Origin: Bacillus sanguinis
GTDB lineage: Bacteria > Bacillota > Bacilli > Bacillales > Bacillaceae_G
Assembly (NCBI RefSeq): GCF_018332475.1
Contig: NZ_BOQB01000204.1
Span: 1-43,337, forward strand
Direction: 5' to 3'
DNA: 43,337 nt
A program made the translations under genes and the position numbers. Below, in pieces: positions 25,523 through 36,264 of the stretch. A model generated the notes under the pieces. That model was not told the origin of the DNA and did no database searches. It saw only the letters and a program-made list of their open reading frames with translations. How positions within the stretch are numbered: position 1 is the first letter of the stretch; the number at the start of each line of letters is the position of its first letter.

Positions 25523-27280
25523 ATGATTAGTCAACTTTCATGGAAAGTTGGAGGCCAACAAGGTGAAGGAATTGAAAGTACAGGAGAAATCTTCTGTATT
25601 GCATTAAACCGATTAGGATATTACCTATACGGTTACCGCCACTTCTCATCACGTATTAAAGGCGGCCATACAAATAATAAAATTCGCGTAAGTACAACAG
25701 AAGTACGTGCGATCTCAGATGATTTAGATATTTTAATTGCTTTTGATCAAGAAACTATTGATTTTAACTTCCACGAACTACGTCCAGGTGGAATTGTAGT
25801 TGCGGATGCGAAATTTAATCCAACAATACCTGATAATACAGATGTAAATCTATATGTGATACCGTTTACAGATATTGCTTCAGAATTAGGCACATCATTA
25901 ATGAAAAACATGGTTGCTGTTGGGGCATCAAGCGCGGTATTAGGATTAGATGAAACAGCTTATTTAGATGTTGTTGAAGAGATCTTTGGTCGTAAAGGAG
26001 AGCAAGTTGTTCAAAAGAATATGGACGCAATTAAACGTGGCTCTCAATATATGAAAGAATTGCTAGGTGAGAAAGTAAACATGATGCAGCTTGAAAAAGC
26101 TGATGGTAAGAAACGCATGTTTATGATTGGAAACGATGCAATCGCATTTGGTGCGGTAGCTGGTGGTGCTCGCTTTATGTCTGCATATCCAATTACACCT
26201 GCATCTGAAATTATGGAATACTTAATTAAAAAATTGCCAAAAGTTGGCGGGACAGTAATCCAAACTGAGGATGAAATTGCAGCTTGTACAATGGCAATCG
26301 GTGCAAACTATGCTGGTGTTCGTACATTAACTGCATCTGCTGGTCCAGGTCTATCTTTAATGATGGAAGCGATTGGTTTAGCGGGTATTACAGAGACACC
26401 ATTAGTAATTGTTGATACACAACGTGGTGGTCCAAGTACAGGATTACCAACGAAACAAGAGCAGTCGGATTTAATGGCGATGATTTACGGTACGCACGGT
26501 GAGATTCCAAAAATCGTAATGGCGCCAAGTACAGTTGAAGAAGCTTTCTATGATATTGTAGAAGCGTTTAACTTAGCTGAAGAATATCAAGTACCTGTTA
26601 TTTTCTTAACTGATTTACAACTTTCTTTAGGAAAACAAACGGTAGAACCGCTTACGTTAGATAAAGTGGAAATTCGTCGCGGTAAGTTGGATTTAGAAGC
26701 GGAATTACCAGAACGTGAAAATAAAGCATACTTCAAGCGTTATGAAGTAACAGAAGATGGCGTTTCACCACGTGTTTTACCTGGTATGAAAAATGGTGTT
26801 CACCATGTTACAGGTGTAGAACATGATGAAACTGGTAAACCATCTGAATCAGCAATAAACCGTAAAGATCAAATGGACAAACGTTTCCGTAAAATGGAGA
26901 ACTTGAAGTTTAATACCCCTGTCTATAAAAATGTTAAGCATGAAGAAGCGGACGTATTGCTTGTTGGGTTTAACTCAACTCGTGGTGCAATCGAAGAAGC
27001 AATGGAGCGTTTAGAACAAGAGGGTATGAAAGTAAACCATGCTCATGTGCGTTTAATTCACCCGTTCCCAACAGCTGAAATCGATCCACTTGTGAAAAAT
27101 GCGAAGCGTGTTGTAGTGGTAGAAAACAACGCAACAGGTCAGCTTGCTAACATTATGAAAATGAATCTTGGTAACGGCGAGAAAATTTCTAGTCTTTTAA
27201 AATATGATGGGAACCCATTCTTGCCGAAAGAGATTTACAACGAATGCAAAAAAGGGGTTGTATTAAATGGCAACATTTAA
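25523..27280 (+). CDS. korA: 2-oxoacid:ferredoxin oxidoreductase, fused gamma-alpha subunit (KorA-like)
   Basis: This 585-residue subunit has an N-terminal gamma domain (~1-190; GGQQGEGIESTGEI and SSRIKGGHTNNKIR) fused to the alpha pyrimidine-binding domain (~200-400; SAYPITPASEIMEYL and DTQRGGPSTGLPTKQEQSD) and a C-terminal domain (~470-585). With KorB it oxidatively decarboxylates a 2-oxoacid, probably 2-oxoglutarate, to the acyl-CoA with ferredoxin as acceptor. The substrate is inferred from family naming. The start is supported by AAAGGGGTGTAGGAG upstream. It overlaps korB by 14 bases. Confidence 0.92.
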   Translation: MISQLSWKVGGQQGEGIESTGEIFCIALNRLGYYLYGYRHFSSRIKGGHTNNKIRVSTTEVRAISDDLDILIAFDQETIDFNFHELRPGGIVVADAKFNPTIPDNTDVNLYVIPFTDIASELGTSLMKNMVAVGASSAVLGLDETAYLDVVEEIFGRKGEQVVQKNMDAIKRGSQYMKELLGEKVNMMQLEKADGKKRMFMIGNDAIAFGAVAGGARFMSAYPITPASEIMEYLIKKLPKVGGTVIQTEDEIAACTMAIGANYAGVRTLTASAGPGLSLMMEAIGLAGITETPLVIVDTQRGGPSTGLPTKQEQSDLMAMIYGTHGEIPKIVMAPSTVEEAFYDIVEAFNLAEEYQVPVIFLTDLQLSLGKQTVEPLTLDKVEIRRGKLDLEAELPERENKAYFKRYEVTEDGVSPRVLPGMKNGVHHVTGVEHDETGKPSESAINRKDQMDKRFRKMENLKFNTPVYKNVKHEEADVLLVGFNSTRGAIEEAMERLEQEGMKVNHAHVRLIHPFPTAEIDPLVKNAKRVVVVENNATGQLANIMKMNLGNGEKISSLLKYDGNPFLPKEIYNECKKGVVLNGNI

Positions 27281-28133
27281 GGACTTTCGTAACAGTGTAA
27301 AACCAAACTGGTGCCCAGGTTGCGGAGACTTCTCGGTGCAAGCTGCAATTCAACGTGCGGCAGCTAACGTTGGCTTAAATCCAGATGAACTTGCTGTTAT
27401 TTCTGGTATCGGCTGTTCAGGTCGTATTTCAGGTTATATTAATTCATATGGTGTGCATAGTATTCATGGTCGTGCCCTTCCAATTGCACAAGGTGTAAAA
27501 ATGGCAAACCGTGATTTAACAGTTATCGCATCAGGTGGTGACGGTGATGGATTTGCGATTGGTATGGGACATACAATCCATTCTATTCGTCGTAACATTG
27601 ACATTACGTACATCGTAATGGATAACCAAATTTACGGATTAACAAAAGGGCAAACTTCACCACGTAGTGAAGCTGGATTTAAAACGAAAAGTACGCCACA
27701 AGGTTCAATTGAACCGTCACTAAATGTTATGGAAATGGCTTTAACAGCTGGTGCAACATTTGTGGCGCAAAGCTTTTCAAGTGATTTAAAAGAATTAACC
27801 CAAATTATTGAAGCTGGTATTAACCATAAAGGATTTTCATTAATTAACGTATTCAGCCCATGTGTTACTTACAATAAAGTAAATACTTACGATTGGTTTA
27901 AAGAGAATTTAACAAAACTAAGTACAGTAGAGGGATACGATCCGTCGAATCGCATGATGGCTATGCAAACGTTAATGGAAAATAACGGATTGGTAACAGG
28001 TTTAATATATCAAAATACAGCACAACCTTCATACCAAGAACTAGTAAAAGGCTATAGTGAGAAGCCTTTAGTGCAATCTGATTTAAATATGGATCAGAAA
28101 ATGTTTGATGAGCTTGTTGCTGAATTTATGTAA
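27267..28133 (+). CDS. korB: 2-oxoacid:ferredoxin oxidoreductase beta subunit (KorB-like)
   Basis: This 288-residue beta subunit binds thiamine diphosphate (GGDGDGFAIGMGHTIHSIRR with downstream DNQIYGLTKGQTSP) and an iron-sulfur cluster, with cysteines C16 and C19 (WCPGCGD), the cysteine in GIGCSGR and one in FSPCVTYN as candidate ligands. It overlaps korA by 14 bases, so the two are coupled. GGGGTTG lies inside korA as ribosome binding site. A terminator follows. Confidence 0.93.
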   Translation: MATFKDFRNSVKPNWCPGCGDFSVQAAIQRAAANVGLNPDELAVISGIGCSGRISGYINSYGVHSIHGRALPIAQGVKMANRDLTVIASGGDGDGFAIGMGHTIHSIRRNIDITYIVMDNQIYGLTKGQTSPRSEAGFKTKSTPQGSIEPSLNVMEMALTAGATFVAQSFSSDLKELTQIIEAGINHKGFSLINVFSPCVTYNKVNTYDWFKENLTKLSTVEGYDPSNRMMAMQTLMENNGLVTGLIYQNTAQPSYQELVKGYSEKPLVQSDLNMDQKMFDELVAEFM

Positions 28134-28143
28134 TGTAAGAAGA

Positions 28144-28171
28144 GGAGGTTGCCATTTGGCAACCTTTTTTA
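28144..28171 (+). terminator. Terminator after korB
   Basis: AGGTTGCC pairs with GGCAACCT around ATTT and is followed by Ts. Confidence 0.9.
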
Positions 28172-28564
28172 ATGAGTAAAAATATAAGGTAGTCTTATTT
28201 ACTTAGAAAATTCAGAATGGTAAAATAATATATAAATCGTTGTATGAAAATTGCATGTTCATTAACTAGGAAATGTAATAATAGGATAAGCCTTCTTCTT
28301 TGTAAAAATTGGCGAAACACTTCATACTATGGTAATGTGTATAGGAATAAAGCAATATGCTTTTGGGTAGGACAAAAAGAAATGTTAAAAGGGAATGTCT
28401 ATTTGTGTGTGGGGAAGACTTCATTTTTATGAATGATTAGATTGACTACTCAAGTTTCAAAGGACAAGTTATCTCTCAAGCTATCTAACCATTTTTGAAG
28501 TGAGTCTAAGCGCATTAAAATGGACTATAGAGTGTGTATAGTTAAGGGTGAAAGGAGATTACCG
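28172..28564 (+). other. Intergenic region before miaB, no convincing gene
   Basis: About 390 bases hold no open reading frame with a ribosome binding site. A 62-codon frame starting at 28244 is Cys-rich but lacks a Shine-Dalgarno sequence. TTGACT at 28443 and GTGTATAGT near 28536 are possible promoter pieces but not well spaced. Confidence 0.4.
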
Positions 28565-30094
28565 ATGAACGAGCAACAACGATTAGCAAGTCAACAAGCA
28601 AATTCCTCTACGAAAAAAGAAGAGAAAGATTATAGTAAATACTTTGAAAGTGTATACCAACCACCTTCCTTAAAAGACGCGAAAAAACGAGGGAAAGAAG
28701 AAGTTAAAATTGAACGGGATTTTGGCTTACCTGAAGAGTTTCGCGAATTTGGTACAGGAAGAAAGTTTTATATTCGTACATATGGTTGTCAAATGAATGA
28801 GCATGATACAGAAGTAATGGCTGGTATTTTCACTGCACTTGGATATGAACCAACTTTTTCAACTGAAGAAGCAGATGTAGTACTATTAAATACTTGTGCC
28901 ATTCGTGAAAATGCTGAAAATAAAGTGTTCGGTGAACTAGGTCATTTAAAGTCATTAAAACGGAGAAATCCGGACCTTTTAATTGGTGTATGTGGTTGTA
29001 TGTCGCAAGAAGAATCTGTTGTAAATAAAATTATGCAAAAAAATCAGCATGTAGATATGGTGTTTGGAACACATAATATTCATAGATTACCGTACATTCT
29101 AAAAGATGCAATGTTCTCAAAGGAGACGGTAGTTGAAGTTTGGTCAAAAGAAGGAGATGTAATTGAAAACCTTCCGAAAGTACGCCGTGGTGATATTAAA
29201 GCTTGGGTAAATATTATGTATGGCTGTGATAAGTTCTGTACATATTGTATCGTACCTTATACACGCGGAAAAGAGCGAAGCAGACGTCCAGAAGACATTA
29301 TCCAAGAGATCCGTCATTTAGCTGCGAATGGTTATAAAGAAATTACGTTACTTGGGCAGAACGTAAATGCATACGGTAAAGACTTTGAAGATATAGAATA
29401 CGGTCTTGGCGATTTAATGGACGAACTCCGTAAAGTTGATATTGCCCGTATTCGTTTTACAACGAGCCATCCACGTGATTTCGATGATCACTTAATTGAA
29501 GTGCTTGGAAAAGGTGGAAACTTAGTAGAACATATTCACTTACCAGTTCAATCTGGAAGCACAGATATGTTAAAAATTATGGCGCGGAAATATTCGCGCG
29601 AGCATTATTTAGAGCTTGTAAGAAAAATTAAAGAAGCAATTCCAAACGCGGTATTCACAACTGATATTATCGTCGGTTTCCCAAATGAAACAGACGAGCA
29701 ATTTGAAGAAACGATGTCGTTATATCGTGAAGTAGGATTTGATACTGCCTTTACCTTTATTTATTCTCCGCGCGAAGGTACACCAGCTGCAAAAATGAAA
29801 GATAATGTACCGATGGAAGTAAAGAAAGAACGTCTACAACGCTTAAATGCATTAGTAAATAAATTGGCAATTGAAAAGAATGATGGTTATAAAGGTCAAA
29901 TTGTAGAAGTGCTAGTTGATGGGGAAAGTAAAAATAACGCGGAAGTACTTGCAGGTTATACTCGTACGAATAAACTTGTAAACTTCGTTGCTCCAAAATC
30001 TTTAATTGGTCAGCTTGTGAAAGTAAAAGTAACGGACGCAAAAACTTGGTCTCTTAACGGAGAACTAGTTGAAGAGCCGATTGAGGTGGAATAA
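28565..30094 (+). CDS. miaB: tRNA-2-methylthio-N6-dimethylallyladenosine synthase MiaB
   Basis: This 509-residue radical-SAM methylthiotransferase adds the methylthio group to i6A37 of tRNAs. After a ~65-residue N-terminal extension common in bacilli comes the UPF0004 domain ([30 protein letters not shown] cysteines). The radical-SAM cluster cysteines are C221, C225 and C228 (CDKFCTYC), and a TRAM domain ends the protein. AAAGGAGAT fixes the start at 28565; the upstream GTG-like extension to 28520 is not needed. The next gene starts three bases after its stop. Confidence 0.95.
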   Translation: MNEQQRLASQQANSSTKKEEKDYSKYFESVYQPPSLKDAKKRGKEEVKIERDFGLPEEFREFGTGRKFYIRTYGCQMNEHDTEVMAGIFTALGYEPTFSTEEADVVLLNTCAIRENAENKVFGELGHLKSLKRRNPDLLIGVCGCMSQEESVVNKIMQKNQHVDMVFGTHNIHRLPYILKDAMFSKETVVEVWSKEGDVIENLPKVRRGDIKAWVNIMYGCDKFCTYCIVPYTRGKERSRRPEDIIQEIRHLAANGYKEITLLGQNVNAYGKDFEDIEYGLGDLMDELRKVDIARIRFTTSHPRDFDDHLIEVLGKGGNLVEHIHLPVQSGSTDMLKIMARKYSREHYLELVRKIKEAIPNAVFTTDIIVGFPNETDEQFEETMSLYREVGFDTAFTFIYSPREGTPAAKMKDNVPMEVKKERLQRLNALVNKLAIEKNDGYKGQIVEVLVDGESKNNAEVLAGYTRTNKLVNFVAPKSLIGQLVKVKVTDAKTWSLNGELVEEPIEVE

Positions 30095-30097
30095 TAG

Positions 30098-30529
30098 ATG
30101 AAAGCATATACGAAAGATGAAATTGTTGAGCAAGCAAAAGAATTAGCAAAAATGATCTCTGAAACAGAAGAAGTCGATTTCTTTAAGAAAGCAGAGGCGC
30201 AAATTCATAAAAATGAAAATGTAAAGCGTGCAATTGATGAAATTAAAGCACTGCAAAAGCAAGCAGTAAACTTGCAGCATTACGGGAAATGGGAAGCTTT
30301 GAAAAAAGTAGAAGCTGAAATTGATGCCCTGCAAGATAAAATAGATAGTATCCCAGTTGTACAAGAATTTAAATCTTCACAAACATATGTAAATGACTTA
30401 CTACAGTTAGTTGCCAGTACGATTTCTAACAACGTTACAGATGAAATATTAATTTCAACTAATGGCGATGTATTGAAGGGTGAAACGGGCGCAGAGGTAG
30501 AAAGTAAAAAAGGGAATTGTGGTTGTTAA
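30098..30529 (+). CDS. ricA: RicA (YmcA), subunit of the RicAFT regulator complex
   Basis: This 143-residue helical protein ends in a CGC motif (KGNCGC) that fits its reported role in holding iron-sulfur clusters with RicF and RicT. The complex stimulates phosphorelay to Spo0A and is needed for RNase Y-dependent maturation of several operon mRNAs. It is co-transcribed with miaB; the start ATG lies three bases after the miaB stop, with GAGGTGG inside miaB as ribosome binding site. A terminator follows. rny itself lies about 7 kb upstream. Confidence 0.9.
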   Translation: MKAYTKDEIVEQAKELAKMISETEEVDFFKKAEAQIHKNENVKRAIDEIKALQKQAVNLQHYGKWEALKKVEAEIDALQDKIDSIPVVQEFKSSQTYVNDLLQLVASTISNNVTDEILISTNGDVLKGETGAEVESKKGNCGC

Positions 30530-30559
30530 AGAGATGTCGAATTGACATCTCTTTTTTTA
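30530..30559 (+). terminator. Terminator after ricA
   Basis: AGAGATGTC pairs with GACATCTCT around a short loop, followed by seven Ts. Confidence 0.92.
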
Positions 30560-30595
30560 GTGGGTTAAACGTAAGTTCTTCTCGAAAAAAGAATG

Positions 30596-30626
30596 ACACA
30601 TTCCGCTATTGTCACGCATATGATTA
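30596..30626 (+). promoter_or_regulatory. Possible mother-cell sigma (K-type) promoter of cotE
   Basis: CATATGATTA at 30617-30626 resembles the sigma-K -10 CATA-N3-TA, with an AC about 18-20 bases upstream. B. subtilis cotE is read from sigma-E and sigma-K promoters. The match is imperfect. Confidence 0.3.
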
Positions 30627-30654
30627 AGTGAATAGTGATTGAGGAGGGTTACGA

Positions 30655-31197
30655 ATGTCCGAATTTAGAGAGATTATTACAAAAGCAGTGGTTGGAAAAG
30701 GACGTAAGTATACAAAGTCAACGCATACATGTGAATCGAATAATGAGCCAACAAGTATTTTAGGGTGCTGGGTAATTAACCACTCGTACGAAGCAAGAAA
30801 GAATGGAAAGCATGTAGAAATTGAAGGTTTCTATGATGTGAACACTTGGTATTCATTTGATGGTAATACAAAGACAGAAGTTGTAACAGAACGTGTGAAC
30901 TACACGGATGAAGTAAGTATTGGGTATCGTGATAAAAACTTTTCTGGTGATGATTTAGAAATTATTGCTCGTGTTATTCAGCCACCAAATTGTTTAGAAG
31001 CTCTTGTATCACCAAATGGTAATAAAATTGTTGTAACTGTAGAACGTGAATTTGTAACAGAAGTAGTTGGAGAAACGAAAATTTGTGTAAGTGTTAACCC
31101 TGAAGGTTGTGTAGAATCAGACGAGGATTTCCAAATCGAAGATGATGAGTTTGAAGAATTAGATCCGAACTTTATCGTTGATGCTGAAGAAGAGTAA
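30655..31197 (+). CDS. cotE: Outer spore coat morphogenetic protein CotE
   Basis: This 180-residue protein organises the outer coat in B. subtilis and anchors the exosporium in the B. cereus group. It begins [20 protein letters not shown] and ends in a strongly acidic tail ([18 protein letters not shown]). It has no signal peptide because it works in the mother-cell cytoplasm on the forespore surface. GAGGAGGG precedes the start. It lies between ricA and mutS as in other bacilli, with its own terminators on both sides, consistent with separate sporulation control. Confidence 0.96.
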   Translation: MSEFREIITKAVVGKGRKYTKSTHTCESNNEPTSILGCWVINHSYEARKNGKHVEIEGFYDVNTWYSFDGNTKTEVVTERVNYTDEVSIGYRDKNFSGDDLEIIARVIQPPNCLEALVSPNGNKIVVTVEREFVTEVVGETKICVSVNPEGCVESDEDFQIEDDEFEELDPNFIVDAEEE

Positions 31198-31200
31198 TAG

Positions 31201-31232
31201 AAAGCTAGGGAGAAGTTCTTCCTAGCTTTTTA
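31201..31232 (+). terminator. Terminator after cotE
   Basis: AAAGCTAGG pairs with CCTAGCTTT with an inner AGAA/TTCT, followed by TT. Confidence 0.85.
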
Positions 31233-31277
31233 CTTTACATAAGTAGTGCTTGAATGAACATGACTCCTTATGAAATG

Positions 31278-31286
31278 TGCTATAAT
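31278..31286 (+). promoter_or_regulatory. Extended -10 promoter of mutSL
   Basis: TGCTATAAT gives an extended -10 with a consensus TATAAT. No good -35 is seen. A small CTCCT/AGGAG hairpin follows at 31296-31310 in the leader. Confidence 0.5.
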
Positions 31287-31378
31287 GAAGAAAGACTCCT
31301 GAAATAGGAGATATGGATGTCCGTGAAGTGTGACATATATGAAAATTGATTACTATGTAAGAATTATGGAGGAAAAGT

Positions 31379-34051
31379 ATGACTCAATATACCCCTATGA
31401 TACAGCAATATTTAAAGGTTAAGGCAGACTATCAAGATGCCTTTTTATTTTTCCGATTAGGTGATTTTTATGAAATGTTCTTTGAAGATGCGATTAAAGC
31501 AGCTCATGAACTTGAAATTACATTAACGAGCCGAGATGGTGGTAGTAGTGATCGTATACCGATGTGCGGTGTACCGCATCATGCGGCTAAAAACTATATT
31601 GAACAACTTGTTGAAAAAGGCTATAAAGTAGCGGTTTGTGAGCAAGTAGAAGACCCAAAAACAGCTAAAGGTGTAGTGCGCCGTGAAGTCGTACAACTCA
31701 TTACGCCAGGAACGATGATGGAAGGGCGTACGATTGATGAGAAAGAAAATAACTTCTTAGCAGCATTAACACATTTTGAAGATGGATCATATGCTTTAGC
31801 TTGTAATGATTTAACGACTGGACAAAATACAGTAACGTTGTTAACAGGCTCAGTAGAAGATATTTTATTAGAATTGTATGCAACTGGTTCAAAAGAAATT
31901 GTTGTAGATTCTACATTTTCGAAAGATGAATTAAATAAATTAACTGAAACATTAAAAATGACGATTTCGTATGAAGATGCAACAACTATTCCAGAAGGGT
32001 TAGAACATCTTGTGAAAAATGTTTCACAAGCAAAGTTAATTAAAGCAATTGGTCGCTTATTTAACTATGTCATAAGAACACAAAAACGTTCGTTAGATCA
32101 CTTGCAACCAGTTGAAATTTATTATACGAACCAGTTTATGAAAATTGATGTGCATTCAAAGCGAAATTTAGAGCTGACAGAAACCCTTCGAACGAAAGAA
32201 AAAACAGGATCATTATTATGGCTATTAGATAAAACGAAAACAGCTATGGGTGGTCGTATGTTAAAACAGTGGATGGAACGTCCACTTATTCAGAAAGAAA
32301 AAGTTGAAGAGCGTTTAGAAATGGTTGAAACGTTTGTAAATGATTACTTCTTACGTGAAGATTTAAAAGAAAAGTTAAAAGAAGTATATGATCTAGAACG
32401 TTTAGCAGGGAAAGTTGCATTTGGTAATGTGAATGCACGGGACTTATTACAGTTAAGACGATCATTACTTCAAGTACCAGCTATTTTAGAAGCGATTAGT
32501 CTGTTAGATAATGCTTATGCAGCAAGGTTAATTCAAGGGGCAGATCCATGTGAGAGCTTAACTGAATTACTAGGAAGAAGTATTCAAGAAAACCCACCGC
32601 TTTCTATTAAAGATGGAGATATTATTAAAGACGGTTATAATGATAAGCTTGATCAATATCGTTACGTTAGTAAAAACGGAAAAACGTGGATCGCTGAGCT
32701 TGAAAAACGAGAGCGTGATATTACAGGAGTTAAATCGTTAAAAATCGGATACAATCGTATTTTCGGTTACTACATTGAAGTAACGAAGGCGAACCTTGCA
32801 GCATTACCAGAAGGCCGCTATGAGCGTAAACAAACGCTTGCTAATGCGGAACGTTTCATTACAGATGAGCTAAAAGAAAAAGAAACGTTAATCTTAGAAG
32901 CAGAAGAAAAAATTGTACAACTAGAATACGATTTATTTACAGCGCTTCGTGAAGAAGTAAAAGTATTTATTCCGAAATTACAACATTTAGCGAAAGTAAT
33001 TAGTGAATTAGACGTACTGCAAAGTTTCGCGACAGTTAGTGAAGAAGAACAGTTTGTAAAACCTGTACTAACAACGAAGCGTGAAATCTTTATTAAAGAT
33101 GGTCGTCATCCTGTCGTTGAAAAAGTATTGAACGGGAAATTGTATGTACCGAATGACTGTATTATGCCAGAGAAGATGGATGTCTTTTTAATTACAGGAC
33201 CGAACATGTCGGGTAAAAGTACGTATATGAGACAATTAGCACTTGTAACTGTTATGTCGCAAATCGGTTGTTTCGTACCAGCAACTGAAGCAGTATTACC
33301 TGTATTTGATCAAATCTTTACGAGAATTGGTGCAGCGGATGATTTAATTTCAGGTCAAAGTACATTTATGGTCGAAATGCTAGAAGCGAAAAATGCCATT
33401 GCAAACGCATCAGAAAGAAGTTTAATTTTATTTGATGAAATTGGACGCGGTACATCTACGTATGATGGTATGGCCCTTGCACAAGCAATTATTGAACATA
33501 TTCATGACCAAATTGGTGCGAAAACGTTATTCTCTACGCATTATCATGAATTGACGGTGCTAGAAGAAAGTTTAGATCAACTGAAGAATGTACACGTTTC
33601 AGCTATTGAAGAGAACGGAAAAGTAGTATTCCTTCATAAAATTCAAGACGGTGCAGCTGATAAAAGTTACGGAATTCACGTTGCGCAACTTGCGGAGCTT
33701 CCAGATAGCTTAATCGCTCGTGCGAAAGAAGTGTTAGCACAGCTTGAGGGACAGGAAGAAATTATTATTCCAAAGCGTGTAGAAGTGAAAGCGCAAGAAG
33801 TAATTCCAGAGCCTGTAGTTGTAAAAGAAGAACCAGCAGAGATACAAGAAACGAAAGTAGAGACTGAAGAAGAATCACAACTATCATTCTTTGGCGGAGA
33901 ACAGTCTTCGAAAAAACAAGACAAGCCCGTTCTAGATGCAAAAGAAACGGCAGTGCTGACGCAAATTAAAAAAATTGATTTACTTGATATGACACCTTTA
34001 GAAGCGATGAACGAGCTGTATCGCTTACAGAAAAAGTTAAAGAAAGGATGA
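31379..34051 (+). CDS. mutS: DNA mismatch repair protein MutS
   Basis: This 890-residue mismatch sensor has the N-terminal Phe-X-Glu mismatch-reading motif in [11 protein letters not shown], the lever and clamp domains in the middle, and the ABC-type ATPase with Walker [10 protein letters not shown] near residue 607 and [13 protein letters not shown]. The C-terminal tail is acidic and variable and contains QLSFF at 834-838, a typical beta-clamp binding motif. ATGGAGGAAAAG precedes the start. mutL follows nine bases after the coding region, giving a mutSL operon. Confidence 0.97.
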   Translation: MTQYTPMIQQYLKVKADYQDAFLFFRLGDFYEMFFEDAIKAAHELEITLTSRDGGSSDRIPMCGVPHHAAKNYIEQLVEKGYKVAVCEQVEDPKTAKGVVRREVVQLITPGTMMEGRTIDEKENNFLAALTHFEDGSYALACNDLTTGQNTVTLLTGSVEDILLELYATGSKEIVVDSTFSKDELNKLTETLKMTISYEDATTIPEGLEHLVKNVSQAKLIKAIGRLFNYVIRTQKRSLDHLQPVEIYYTNQFMKIDVHSKRNLELTETLRTKEKTGSLLWLLDKTKTAMGGRMLKQWMERPLIQKEKVEERLEMVETFVNDYFLREDLKEKLKEVYDLERLAGKVAFGNVNARDLLQLRRSLLQVPAILEAISLLDNAYAARLIQGADPCESLTELLGRSIQENPPLSIKDGDIIKDGYNDKLDQYRYVSKNGKTWIAELEKRERDITGVKSLKIGYNRIFGYYIEVTKANLAALPEGRYERKQTLANAERFITDELKEKETLILEAEEKIVQLEYDLFTALREEVKVFIPKLQHLAKVISELDVLQSFATVSEEEQFVKPVLTTKREIFIKDGRHPVVEKVLNGKLYVPNDCIMPEKMDVFLITGPNMSGKSTYMRQLALVTVMSQIGCFVPATEAVLPVFDQIFTRIGAADDLISGQSTFMVEMLEAKNAIANASERSLILFDEIGRGTSTYDGMALAQAIIEHIHDQIGAKTLFSTHYHELTVLEESLDQLKNVHVSAIEENGKVVFLHKIQDGAADKSYGIHVAQLAELPDSLIARAKEVLAQLEGQEEIIIPKRVEVKAQEVIPEPVVVKEEPAEIQETKVETEEESQLSFFGGEQSSKKQDKPVLDAKETAVLTQIKKIDLLDMTPLEAMNELYRLQKKLKKG

Positions 34052-34059
34052 GTAAGTAG

Positions 34060-36003
34060 ATGGGGAAAATTCGCAAACTCGATGACCAACTCTCTAACTT
34101 AATTGCGGCAGGGGAAGTAGTAGAGCGCCCTGCCTCAGTCGTAAAAGAACTTGTGGAAAATTCTATCGATGCGAATAGTACATCTATTGAAATCCACTTA
34201 GAAGAAGCTGGTTTATCAAAAATTCGCATCATTGATAATGGGGATGGCATTCCAGAAGAAGATTGTATCGTCGCTTTTGAACGACATGCGACGAGCAAAA
34301 TTAAAGATGAAAATGATTTGTTTCGCATAAGAACACTCGGTTTCCGCGGTGAGGCATTGCCGAGTATTGCCTCAGTTAGTGAATTAGAATTAATCACTAG
34401 CACAGGTGATGCACCTGGTACACACCTTATGATTAAAGGTGGAGACATTATAAAGCAGGAAAAAACGGCGAGCCGAAAAGGAACAGATATTACGGTACAA
34501 AACTTATTCTTTAATACACCAGCGCGTCTTAAATATATGAAAACTATTCATACAGAGCTTGGGAATATTACAGATATCGTGTATCGTATTGCAATGTCAC
34601 ATCCAGAAGTATCTTTAAAGCTGTTTCATAATGAAAAGAAATTGCTTCACACATCAGGAAATGGTGATGTAAGACAAGTACTTGCATCGATTTACAGCAT
34701 TCAAGTTGCGAAGAAGCTTATTCCAATTGAAGCTGAATCTTTAGATTTTACCATTAAAGGTTATGTAACATTACCAGAAGTAACGAGAGCATCTCGTAAT
34801 TATATGTCAACGATCGTAAATGGCCGTTACGTTCGGAATTTCGTATTAATGAAAGCTATTCAGCAAGGATACCATACATTATTGCCAGTCGGACGATACC
34901 CAATCGGCTTCTTATCGATTGAAATGGATCCAATGCTTGTTGACGTTAATGTACATCCTGCGAAATTAGAAGTTCGTTTTAGTAAAGAACAAGAATTGCT
35001 AAAGCTTATCGAAGAAACATTGCAAGCAGCATTTAAAAAAATACAGCTCATCCCAGATGCAGGTGTAACAACAAAGAAAAAAGAAAAAGATGAAAGTGTG
35101 CAAGAACAGTTCCAGTTTGAGCATGCGAAACCGAAAGAACCATCTATGCCGGACATCGTTTTACCGACGGGCATGGATGAAAAACGAGAAGAGCCACTGG
35201 CTGTGAAACAGCCAGCACAACTGTGGCAACCGCCGAAGCAAGAATGGCAACCGCCACAGTCACTCGTAAGAGAAGAACAAAGTTGGCAACCATCTACTAA
35301 ATCGATAATGGAAGAACCGATTCGAGAAGAGAAATTGTGGAACAGTAACGATGAAGATTTTGAATTAGAGGAATTGGAAGAAGAAGTTCAGGAAATAGAA
35401 GAGATTGAAATGAACGGTAATGACTTGCCACCACTTTATCCAATTGGACAAATGCATGGAACATATATTTTTGCTCAAAATGATAACGGCTTATATATGA
35501 TTGACCAACATGCCGCACAGGAACGTATTAATTATGAATACTTCCGTGATAAAGTAGGAAGGGTAGCGCAAGAAGTACAAGAACTACTTGTACCGTACCG
35601 TATTGACTTGTCTCTTACTGAATTTTTACGTGTCGAGGAGCAACTAGAAGAACTGAAAAAAGTTGGACTATTCTTGGAGCAATTCGGCCATCAATCCTTT
35701 ATCGTCCGCTCGCATCCAACGTGGTTCCCGAAAGGGCAAGAAACAGAAATTATCGACGAAATGATGGAGCAAGTCGTCAAACTAAAAAAAGTTGATATTA
35801 AAAAATTACGTGAAGAAGCAGCCATTATGATGAGCTGTAAAGCGTCCATTAAAGCAAATCAATATTTAACGAACGATCAAATATTTGCTTTACTGGAAGA
35901 ACTACGTACAACAACAAACCCATACACATGTCCGCACGGAAGACCGATTCTTGTGCACCATTCTACTTATGAGTTGGAGAAGATGTTTAAGAGGGTTATG
36001 TAG
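34060..36003 (+). CDS. mutL: DNA mismatch repair protein MutL
   Basis: This 647-residue MutL has a GHKL ATPase domain ([29 protein letters not shown]) and a C-terminal dimerisation domain with the endonuclease motif [12 protein letters not shown] starting at residue 482. It is therefore a nicking-type MutL, as expected where MutH is absent. The linker (~335-460) is acidic and contains several WQP(P/S) motifs. GGATGAG upstream gives the start. A terminator follows. Confidence 0.97.
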   Translation: MGKIRKLDDQLSNLIAAGEVVERPASVVKELVENSIDANSTSIEIHLEEAGLSKIRIIDNGDGIPEEDCIVAFERHATSKIKDENDLFRIRTLGFRGEALPSIASVSELELITSTGDAPGTHLMIKGGDIIKQEKTASRKGTDITVQNLFFNTPARLKYMKTIHTELGNITDIVYRIAMSHPEVSLKLFHNEKKLLHTSGNGDVRQVLASIYSIQVAKKLIPIEAESLDFTIKGYVTLPEVTRASRNYMSTIVNGRYVRNFVLMKAIQQGYHTLLPVGRYPIGFLSIEMDPMLVDVNVHPAKLEVRFSKEQELLKLIEETLQAAFKKIQLIPDAGVTTKKKEKDESVQEQFQFEHAKPKEPSMPDIVLPTGMDEKREEPLAVKQPAQLWQPPKQEWQPPQSLVREEQSWQPSTKSIMEEPIREEKLWNSNDEDFELEELEEEVQEIEEIEMNGNDLPPLYPIGQMHGTYIFAQNDNGLYMIDQHAAQERINYEYFRDKVGRVAQEVQELLVPYRIDLSLTEFLRVEEQLEELKKVGLFLEQFGHQSFIVRSHPTWFPKGQETEIIDEMMEQVVKLKKVDIKKLREEAAIMMSCKASIKANQYLTNDQIFALLEELRTTTNPYTCPHGRPILVHHSTYELEKMFKRVM

Positions 36004-36032
36004 GGATACTGTCATTTTTGATATGATTTCAT

Positions 36033-36069
36033 AAAAAAGAAGCGATGAAATAAGTCGCTTCTTTTTTTG
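36033..36069 (+). terminator. Terminator after mutL
   Basis: AAAAGAAGCGA pairs with TCGCTTCTTTT and is followed by Ts. Confidence 0.92.
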
Positions 36070-36264
36070 TTTGCATGTAGTTTAAGAGCTTTTTAAAAAA
36101 ATTCTTCATCCTAGCCAAGTATAGAAAAATTATGTGAATCCATAGTTTCATATTTTTAATTTATATGTGCTTTCTCATTTTTTTGTAAGGAAAGAGATTT
36201 TTAATTTACAGACTTATCGGAATTATGTAAATTGTAGATAAAACCATAAAATGGGGTGTTTTTT

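Noticed and set aside
28244-28432. 62-codon frame with several cysteines before miaB
   Set aside because: There is no Shine-Dalgarno sequence and composition looks random; kept only as an unexplained region.
33966-34448. 160-codon reverse-strand frame across mutS/mutL
   Set aside because: It is antisense to two conserved genes, is Ser-rich as expected for a shadow frame, and lacks initiation signals.
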